This document shows, piece by piece, positions 7,722 through 12,608 of a stretch of DNA of 12,608 nucleotides; position 1 is the first letter of the stretch; every line of letters starts with the position of its first letter. A program made the translations under genes and the position numbers. This DNA comes from Gammaproteobacteria bacterium (GTDB taxonomy: Bacteria > Pseudomonadota > Gammaproteobacteria > Eutrophobiales > Eutrophobiaceae). Under the pieces are notes generated by a model that saw only the letters and a program-made list of their open reading frames with translations, did not search any database and had not been told where the DNA came from. The stretch is taken from positions 1-12,608 of the forward strand of contig SMWN01000001.1 in NCBI GenBank assembly GCA_004356415.1, read 5' to 3'.

Positions 7722-7747
7722 GGTGGTTTCGGATAATAAGTGCAATT
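7722..7747 (+). repeat. Left terminal inverted repeat of the IS30 element
   Basis: A 26-bp repeat whose reverse complement is found at 8780-8805 with one mismatch. It directly abuts the truncated pssA coding sequence. Confidence 0.92.
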
Positions 7748-7807
7748 CCTGATAAAAGTGGCCAGCTGATATAGTTCGCCATTTTTCTCACCAAAGGAAA
7801 ATGCACA

Positions 7808-8776
7808 ATGAACTATAAACAACTGACCGAAAACGAACGATACCAGATTTACGTGATGAAGAAAGCAGGACATAGTCAGAAAGAGATCTCCGTGATACTT
7901 GAAAGAAGCCCCTCGACGATTAGCCGAGAGTTGCGTCGCAATCAAGGTTTGAAAGGTTATCGGCCTGCACAGGCACAGCGTTTAACTGATTATCGACGCC
8001 AAGGAGCCCGGAAAGCAAGCAAGGTAAACGATGAAGTCATGAACTGGATTAAGCGGCTTATACGGCAAGAACTCAGTCCACAACAGGTGGTTGATTATCT
8101 GAAGCGGCACAAGCAGTTATCCTTGCACCATGAAACGGTCTATCAACTTATCTATGACGATAAGGCGGCAGGCGGTACCCTGTATCAACATTTGCGGATA
8201 GTCTCCAGGCCCTATCGCAAACGTTATGGTCATTATGACCAACGCGGGAAAATCAAGAACAGAGTGGGTATTGAAGCGCGTCCAGCGATTGTTGAGAAGC
8301 GTACTCGTATTGGTGATTGGGAGGGTGATACGATCATAGGCAAGGGACGTAAGGGTGCCCTATTGACATTGGTTGAGCGGAAGACACTCTATACCATGGT
8401 CATACGATTAACGGGTAAGCGGTCAGATTTATTAGCCAGGGCGGCGGTTGACGGGCTGAAGCATCTGAAATCAAAGGTCAAGACCATCACCTTCGACAAT
8501 GGTCTGGAGTTTGCGGGACATGCTGAGATCGGTAAAGGGTTGAAAACTGATATTTACTTTGCACACCCGTATGCTTCCTGGGAGCGGGGCACAAATGAAA
8601 ATACCAATGGATTGATACGTCAGTACTTCCCAAAGGGAACTGATTTTAATCGGGTGAGTGATAAACAAATCAAAAGGGTTATGGAACGTCTGAATAACCG
8701 CCCAAGGAAAACACGGGGTTGTCTATCACCTAACGAACTATTTATGGGGCAGCGAGTGGACTTACTTGCTGCGTAA
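7808..8776 (+). CDS. IS30-family transposase
   Basis: A 322-residue DDE transposase that cuts and joins the element's ends. An N-terminal helix-turn-helix (about residues 5-45, with YQIYVMKKAGHSQKEISVIL and SPSTISRELRRN) binds the terminal repeats. The catalytic core has Asp174 in GDWEGDTIIGKG, Asp230 in TFDNGLEFAGH, and Glu264 in NENTNGLIRQYFPKGTDF, the IS30 signature spacing. The C-terminal NNRPRKTRGCLSPNELF is also typical. Length is within the family range (about 310-390). The ATG at 7808 follows AAAGGAAA, a good ribosome site. No frameshift or stop interrupts it, so the element should be able to move. Codon use and base composition do not stand out strongly from the neighbours. Confidence 0.96.
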   Translation: MNYKQLTENERYQIYVMKKAGHSQKEISVILERSPSTISRELRRNQGLKGYRPAQAQRLTDYRRQGARKASKVNDEVMNWIKRLIRQELSPQQVVDYLKRHKQLSLHHETVYQLIYDDKAAGGTLYQHLRIVSRPYRKRYGHYDQRGKIKNRVGIEARPAIVEKRTRIGDWEGDTIIGKGRKGALLTLVERKTLYTMVIRLTGKRSDLLARAAVDGLKHLKSKVKTITFDNGLEFAGHAEIGKGLKTDIYFAHPYASWERGTNENTNGLIRQYFPKGTDFNRVSDKQIKRVMERLNNRPRKTRGCLSPNELFMGQRVDLLAA

Positions 8777-8779
8777 TTA

Positions 8780-8805
8780 AATTGCACTTATTATCCGAAA
8801 CCGCC
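8780..8805 (-). repeat. Right terminal inverted repeat of the IS30 element
   Basis: The inverted copy of 7722-7747 (25 of 26 matches), starting just after the transposase stop codon. It contains an outward TTGCAC that can act as half of a promoter toward the Sel1 gene. Confidence 0.92.
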
Positions 8806-8811
8806 TATAAA
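8782..8811 (+). promoter_or_regulatory. Candidate hybrid promoter across the right IS30 end
   Basis: TTGCAC (8782-8787) lies in the right inverted repeat. After 18 bp, TATAAA (8806-8811) begins at the first base outside the element. The -10 has one mismatch; the -35 keeps only the TTG. Transcription would start near 8818 and run into the Sel1 gene. IS30-type elements are known to provide outward -35 boxes that form promoters with flanking -10 sequences. The same -35 in the left repeat has no matching -10 toward pssA. Confidence 0.45.
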
Positions 8812-8822
8812 TAACACTGGTT

Positions 8823-8912
8823 TTGCATGAGAAATGTCGGACAATGGTCCAGAAGGCTGACCGATTTTGTGAAATCTGCCATGAATCCTCAACGAAGGTA
8901 AGGGACACAGAT
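8823..8912 (+). other. In-frame upstream extension of the Sel1 gene with a zinc-ribbon-like segment
   Basis: The Sel1 reading frame stays open upstream of its best start, back to a stop at 8808 next to the IS end. The 30 codons encode HEKCRTMVQKADRFCEIC followed by a short linker. The pattern (H/C)-x2-C ... adrFC-x2-C closely follows the short zinc ribbons found at the N-termini of many bacterial proteins, with His in place of the first Cys. This suggests the region was coding and that the original start lay upstream, in DNA now replaced by the IS. TTG at 8823 or ATG at 8844 could still initiate, but neither has a ribosome site. Confidence 0.45.
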
Positions 8913-10064
8913 ATGGCTGAAGAAAATACAGATATTTCTCAACTCATTACAGAGGCAAAAAAAGGCAATCTTACTGCTCAATTAACGCTCGCAGGCATCT
9001 ATGAAGAGGGCCTGGGAGAAGCACAGGATCTTGGTCTGGCCGCACGCTGGTTTTTACAGGCGGCCAAACAGGGTTTTGCCAAGGCCCAGGCTAGCATGGG
9101 TGAAAAATACATACATGGTCATGGTGTAGAACAGGATTATGGACAGGCTATATTCTGGTTGAATAAAGCAGCGGAACAGAATGATATGGACGGTCTGGCC
9201 GATCTTGCCTGGTGTTTCCAGAATGGGCTTGGCGTCAAGCAAAACTATGAAAAGGCACTAAAAGGCTATCAAAAAGCGGCCAGGTTTGGGCATGTTAATG
9301 CACGTTACAACCTTGGTTACATGTACGCGCAGGGATACGGTGTAAAGCCGAATATTGAAGAAGCGATTAAATGGTATCAGCGTGCTGCACAAAAAGGTAA
9401 CGCGAAGGCACAACTGAATATGGGTGCCTTGTACGCCGAAGGAAATGGCGTGGAAAGGAATGATATTGAGGCCGTTGAATGGTACAGGAAGGCAGCGAAA
9501 AGTGGTTATGACAAAGCGCTATACAACCTGGCATTAATGTATAAAGAAGGCCGTGGAGTCCCCAGGGATTATCAGGAGGCCGAAAAATTATTGCGCGAAG
9601 CTGCCGTGCAAGGTTATTCCCGAGCACAATACTATTTAGGAAACTTCTATTTAAATGGACTGAGTGTTAAAAAAAATGATTCTGAAGCACTTGTCTGGTT
9701 CCGAAAGTCCGCAAGACAAGGCTATGCGAAAGCACAATATCAGGTAGCTAAAATAACTATGGATGAGGCAGAGAGTGAAGAGGATTTTACTGACGCATTT
9801 ACCTGGTTTTTCCACGCTGCAGAACAAGGGCATACCAAGGCCCAGTACCATCTGGGGACTTTGTATGCCAATGGCAAGGGAATCAAAAAAGACAATGTAA
9901 AAGCCTATAGTTGGTTTTACGCTGCTGCCACTGATGATGAGTCCAGAGCCATTAAAGCACTGAAAAAAATAGAGAAAAAATTACAGCCTTCCGAATTAGT
10001 TGAAGCACTGGAGGAGGGAGCAGATTTATGTGGTATCGCAGAGGAAGACGATTCGGCCGATTAA
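8913..10064 (+). CDS. Sel1-repeat (SLR) protein
   Basis: A 383-residue protein made almost entirely of about nine 36-residue Sel1-like repeats (TPR-related helical pairs, consensus A-x2-x-LG-x2-Y-x2-G-x-GV-x-x-x-x-x-A-x2-W-x2-KAA-x-x-G). The first begins near residue 25 and the last ends near residue 345; repeats 7 and 8 are the most diverged. A charged C-terminal tail ends in acidic residues. Such proteins are adaptors for protein complexes, and no enzymatic motif is present. No signal peptide is seen, so it is probably cytoplasmic. The ATG at 8913 was chosen because AAGGTAAGGGA lies just upstream. The frame stays open further upstream with a zinc-ribbon-like segment, so the native protein may have been longer. 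The gene is the first one to the right of the IS30 element and converges on the DUF3750 gene. Its partner is unknown. Confidence 0.88.
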   Translation: MAEENTDISQLITEAKKGNLTAQLTLAGIYEEGLGEAQDLGLAARWFLQAAKQGFAKAQASMGEKYIHGHGVEQDYGQAIFWLNKAAEQNDMDGLADLAWCFQNGLGVKQNYEKALKGYQKAARFGHVNARYNLGYMYAQGYGVKPNIEEAIKWYQRAAQKGNAKAQLNMGALYAEGNGVERNDIEAVEWYRKAAKSGYDKALYNLALMYKEGRGVPRDYQEAEKLLREAAVQGYSRAQYYLGNFYLNGLSVKKNDSEALVWFRKSARQGYAKAQYQVAKITMDEAESEEDFTDAFTWFFHAAEQGHTKAQYHLGTLYANGKGIKKDNVKAYSWFYAAATDDESRAIKALKKIEKKLQPSELVEALEEGADLCGIAEEDDSAD

Positions 10065-10132
10065 AGTAAGTGAAAGGGCGCGCCAATTTCCTGAGATTAT
10101 ATTTCTGAGACAAGCTCCCAAACGCTACGTTT

Positions 10133-10945
10133 TTAATGGCTGCATTTCCAGGTGGTTTGGGTATAAATGTTATGGGTTAATCTCTCGGGTCGTGAGGCGG
10201 AGCTCAATGTGATGATACCAAAGAATGGAAGACGGAGTCTTAAAGGCCAGATTGTATCAGGCGTGTATCCCAAACCGAAGTTGAGACTGAGTATATTTAT
10301 TTCTATTCCTTCAACTGCTGAGACGAGACCTCCAAAAATACCAAAAAATGAAAACTGAAACCCATGTCCGCTGGGCGTCGTATCAATAAATCTATTTCGA
10401 GTCATGAAATCCTTACCAATGGCAGTCGGTGGTAAATCCAGTTGTAGTTGAGGTACCGAACGACCGATATGCGCAACAAAGGTATTACTATTGGGGCCAG
10501 GCCATATGTGGTAAGTGTCAGGATAAGGGTAAGACGCTACGGCACTTTCAATAGATGAAATGATTGCTTCTGCATCAGCACCTTTTAGTTCCCTCAGGAT
10601 TGTAGGAGGGTTGCCAAACCAGTTTCTGTCCGGGATATCTTTTTCTCTCACGACGACAGGTAAGCCGTTCCATTTACGCCAACCAACAACTTGATAAACA
10701 TGATATTCCGATGCCCCCCTGGTCTTGGTTGCAAGCCAGGTGTGAACAGCAAATAAACTTCTCCAGTTAAATGCACGGGCAGCATATACCTGAACGACAG
10801 CTTCTGATAGCTCTGAGGGGTCTGGCGCAATCCCCGCGCTGGAGCGATCAGCTGTCCGCCAATCCGGTCCAAATTGAACGCCTGCCAATATTGCGATGGA
10901 CAAGCCTGTGATGAATAACAGAAATACAAAGCGGATTTTCTTCAT
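10133..10945 (-). CDS. DUF3750 family protein, membrane-anchored
   Basis: A 270-residue protein of unknown function, assigned to DUF3750 from overall resemblance (VYAARAFNWRSLFAVHTWLA, YHVYQVVGWR, and the C-terminal GHGFQFSFFGIFGG and LSLNFGLGYTPDTIWPLRLRLPFFG). It begins MKKIRF followed by about 18 hydrophobic residues, a signal anchor or uncleaved signal sequence, so the rest probably faces the periplasm. The conserved His, Trp, Asn and Asp residues look like a catalytic or ligand-binding set, but no known motif is recognised. I chose the ATG at 10945 over a TTG at 10978 and an ATG at 10957 because it directly precedes the basic-hydrophobic N-terminus; its ribosome site is weak. It lies 33 bp after ytoQ, so the two are probably co-transcribed. 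The 3' end faces that of the Sel1 gene across 68 bp. Confidence 0.8.
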   Translation of the reverse strand: MKKIRFVFLLFITGLSIAILAGVQFGPDWRTADRSSAGIAPDPSELSEAVVQVYAARAFNWRSLFAVHTWLATKTRGASEYHVYQVVGWRKWNGLPVVVREKDIPDRNWFGNPPTILRELKGADAEAIISSIESAVASYPYPDTYHIWPGPNSNTFVAHIGRSVPQLQLDLPPTAIGKDFMTRNRFIDTTPSGHGFQFSFFGIFGGLVSAVEGIEINILSLNFGLGYTPDTIWPLRLRLPFFGIITLSSASRPERLTHNIYTQTTWKCSH

Positions 10946-10978
10946 GCCCGTGAGCATACGATGTGGTGTGTGAATCAA

Positions 10979-11431
10979 TTAGGGTGATGTTCCATTGGTC
11001 GCGTACTTCATAATGTTAACAACTTCTTCCGGTGTCTGGGCTACAGCAGTTACGGCACCATCTACTTCCTTTAAGGCATGTGTTAATTCTGGATCGTGCA
11101 GGGGAATGATTGATTTACCTAATGCCGCTGCGGATCCCGCATCAAATGCCGCATTCCATTGTTTATATTTTTCGCCGAAACGCACAATAACAACGTCGGA
11201 CTTTTCAATCAAATTACGAATGCGAATGGAATTAACCTTTGATGCCTTGTGATCTTTCCAGAAAGAGTGATCTTCAGCACCAAGAAGTCGGTTCCCACAA
11301 TCATCACTTGATGCGTGATCAGTATTTGGTGTGCTTAGATTAATCGGCAGGTCGGCCGCCTTCAGTCCGGCCTCTATTTTTTCACGCCAGTCGGTGCGGA
11401 TTTCTCCGGAGAGATAAATATTCCAGGTCAT
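10979..11431 (-). CDS. YtoQ family protein (nucleoside 2-deoxyribosyltransferase-like fold)
   Basis: A 150-residue protein of the YtoQ family, which is grouped with nucleoside 2-deoxyribosyltransferases by fold but has no established function that I know of. Recognised features are the N-terminal IYLSGEIRTDWR (5-16), the central FWKDHKASKVNSIRIRNLIEKSDVVIVRFGEKYKQWN (57-93) and FDAGSAAALGKSIIPLHDPELTHALKEVD (96-124). The last two resemble the nucleotide-binding half of the deoxyribosyltransferase/TIR-like fold (a conserved acidic residue in a glycine/alanine-rich helix, then GK-x-I-I). Length matches the family. The ATG at 11431 follows GGAGAA, a good ribosome site. It is 59 bp after the aminotransferase gene and immediately before the DUF3750 gene. 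It is cytoplasmic, with no signal sequence. Confidence 0.88.
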   Translation of the reverse strand: MTWNIYLSGEIRTDWREKIEAGLKAADLPINLSTPNTDHASSDDCGNRLLGAEDHSFWKDHKASKVNSIRIRNLIEKSDVVIVRFGEKYKQWNAAFDAGSAAALGKSIIPLHDPELTHALKEVDGAVTAVAQTPEEVVNIMKYATNGTSP

Positions 11432-11490
11432 GTGTTCTCCATGATATGTTTTGTGTTTAATTAAAAATCTTTTGACGTCAGTATTTGTAT

Positions 11491-12608
11491 TTATTGATAA
11501 GAAGCATATTGAAGTTTTTCATCAACATTGTTTTTGGCAAAGATTGATTTGCCAATTCTGGATAATACTTCCCACACTGGCCCAGGAAATTTATGCAAAT
11601 TATCCATCACTTTGCTGAAAGAATTAACGAAATAATTAACGTCTTCCTCATCAATAATTAGCGGAGGTATAAGTTTAATAACATCAATATGGCGTCCAGC
11701 GACTTGTGTCAGGATTTGATAATCTTGTAGCAATGGAATAGTCACGGCTTGTGGGAACAAGTCCTTGTTTAATTTATGTACCATATTCCAGGCAGCGCGT
11801 AATGAAAATGATTTTGGTTCTGAAAACTCAATTGCGATCATCAGACCGCGCCATCTTATATCGTGAATAAATTCGTATTGTTCGCTTAAACTTTTCAGAC
11901 GTTCACCTACCAGGTTGCCCATCCTTCTGGCATTTTCTATCAGTTTTTTGTTGTCAATGTATTCCAGCGTCGCCAAGCCTGCCACCATGGCAAGACTGCC
12001 CTGGCCAAATGTCGAAGAGTGGACGACTGATCGCTCCATTGATGAAAAAACTTTGTTGAAGACCCATTTTCTGGTGAGCACGGCACCGACAGGGACGTAT
12101 CCACCGGAGAGTGATTTAGACAGTATTACCATATCCGGATCGACGTCTTCATCATGTTCCAGCGCCAAAAATTTACCTGTACGTCCCATACCTGTTTGTA
12201 CCTCATCTGCGATAAAGAGGGCTTTGTGTTTTCGGCATAAACGGGCGGCTTCAGTTAAATATCCCTTGTCAGGAATATTTACGCCTTTCCCCTGGATGGG
12301 TTCGATAATAAATGCGGCAATTTTACTTCTGGTGAGTACCTCTTCCAAAGCTGGAAGATCATTGAAAGGAACTGTATAGGTATCGGGCATGAACGGCGTG
12401 AATCCTTCTTTGAACGTGTTATCACCGCACAGGGCCAATGAACCTGTGCTGAGGCCATGAAATGAATTTTGCGCGTGGATGATCCCGGCACGACCCGTGG
12501 CACAGCGGGCAAATTTAATCGCTGTTTCAACACCTTCGGTGCCTGAATTGGTGAAATAAACATAATCCAGTTGGTATGGCAATCGTTTTTTTAATTCCTT
12601 TGCCAGTA
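11491..12608 (-). CDS. Class III (fold-type I) PLP aminotransferase, N-terminus beyond the right edge
   Basis: About 371 residues are visible; the frame remains open to the window edge, so the first 70-100 residues are missing. It is an aminotransferase of the acetylornithine/ornithine/4-aminobutyrate group. FTNSGTEGVETAIKFAR binds the cofactor phosphate, IADEVQTGMGRTGK holds the PLP aspartate, and ILSKSLSGGYVPVGAVL holds the PLP lysine (codon 12117-12115). EPIQGKG and STFGQGSLAMVAGLA are further conserved pieces. The C-terminal ILTQVAGRHIDVIKLIPPLIIDEEDV carries the usual family tail, followed by an unusual extension of about 45 residues that ends the protein. The amino donor cannot be deduced: ornithine/acetylornithine, diamines, or the HpnO-type hopanoid aminotransferase are all possible. 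It is probably the first gene of a group with ytoQ and the DUF3750 gene. A TTG at 12582 is an internal leucine codon, not a start. Confidence 0.88.
   Translation of the reverse strand, partial: LAKELKKRLPYQLDYVYFTNSGTEGVETAIKFARCATGRAGIIHAQNSFHGLSTGSLALCGDNTFKEGFTPFMPDTYTVPFNDLPALEEVLTRSKIAAFIIEPIQGKGVNIPDKGYLTEAARLCRKHKALFIADEVQTGMGRTGKFLALEHDEDVDPDMVILSKSLSGGYVPVGAVLTRKWVFNKVFSSMERSVVHSSTFGQGSLAMVAGLATLEYIDNKKLIENARRMGNLVGERLKSLSEQYEFIHDIRWRGLMIAIEFSEPKSFSLRAAWNMVHKLNKDLFPQAVTIPLLQDYQILTQVAGRHIDVIKLIPPLIIDEEDVNYFVNSFSKVMDNLHKFPGPVWEVLSRIGKSIFAKNNVDEKLQYASYQ

Larger units (their letters stand above)
7722..8805 (+). mobile_element. IS30-family insertion sequence, complete, 1084 bp
   Basis: The element is bounded by terminal inverted repeats at 7722-7747 and 8780-8805. 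These are 26 bp with one mismatch at the third base (GGTGG at the left, GGCGG at the right), and both continue TTTCGGATAATAAGTGCAATT. It carries one intact transposase gene on the plus strand. Size and structure are normal for the family (about 1.0-1.25 kb). The bases outside the ends (…AAC on the left, TAT… on the right) are not a direct repeat, although IS30 elements usually leave 2-4 bp duplications. It lies between the 5' ends of pssA (minus) and the Sel1 gene (plus). Confidence 0.93.

Noticed and set aside
7722..7945. N-terminal 74 codons of the 335-residue PssA frame as genuine PssA sequence
   Set aside because: They are the antisense of the IS30 left repeat and transposase gene; the PssA-like part begins only beyond the junction at 7721.
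10120..10134. Terminator between the convergent Sel1 and DUF3750 genes
   Set aside because: AAACG-cta-CGTTT has only a 5-bp, mostly AT stem and overlaps the DUF3750 stop codon; too weak to call.
10946..10978. Start of the DUF3750 gene at TTG 10978
   Set aside because: It adds a polar leader before the signal anchor and has no supporting ribosome site; the ATG at 10945 fits the MKKIRF-hydrophobic N-terminus better.
11915..12379. Plus-strand open frame opposite the aminotransferase
   Set aside because: It is the antisense shadow of strongly conserved aminotransferase sequence, with no ribosome site or recognisable protein features.
12580..12582. Start of the aminotransferase at TTG 12582
   Set aside because: The frame is open to the window edge and conserved family sequence is expected further upstream; this is an internal leucine codon.

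Overview
The window reads as a chromosomal segment from a gammaproteobacterium of moderate, AT-leaning base composition. The evidence is gene content (RlmD with Fe-S cysteines, CysM of the gammaproteobacterial type, RimI, family-4 uracil-DNA glycosylase, LeuA next to PssA) and gene order. A cysM-rlmD neighbourhood is familiar from pseudomonads and related groups, and pssA-leuA adjacency is familiar from the ilvBHC-pssA-leuA clusters of many beta/gammaproteobacteria. I cannot place it to genus.

Region 1 (1-6611, all minus strand, transcribed right to left). The order is leuA, uracil-DNA glycosylase, rimI, cysM, a DEDDy 3'-5' exonuclease, rlmD, and the start of a periplasmic peptide-type solute-binding lipoprotein that runs off the left edge. 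Gaps are mostly -3 to 24 bp (one ATGA overlap), so most of this is probably one housekeeping operon. The only larger gap (155 bp) is in front of rlmD.

Region 2 (6612-6937) is the non-coding leader of leuA. It holds a candidate sigma70 promoter, a nearly leaderless 30-codon ORF ending in a Leu-Leu-Arg-Leu-Leu cluster, a small GC hairpin, and three tandem 15-bp repeats just after pssA.

Region 3 (6938-8912) is the disturbed part. An intact 1084-bp IS30-family element (26-bp terminal inverted repeats, complete DDE transposase) lies between the 5' ends of two divergent genes: pssA on the left and a Sel1-repeat gene on the right. I see no target-site duplication, pssA has lost its original 5' end, and the Sel1 gene seems to have lost part of an N-terminal zinc-ribbon-like segment. 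The ilvC gene often found upstream of pssA is absent. This points to an IS-associated deletion or rearrangement, or to an assembly join at an IS copy. The right IS end forms a possible hybrid promoter with the adjoining TATAAA, aimed at the Sel1 gene.

Region 4 (8913-12608) has the nine-repeat Sel1 protein on the plus strand. Converging on it is a minus-strand group: a class III aminotransferase (cut by the right edge), a YtoQ-family protein, and a membrane-anchored DUF3750 protein.

No CRISPR, tRNA, rRNA, phage or defence system is visible. The most interesting material is the IS30 junction and the leuA leader; neither amounts to a demonstrated new system.
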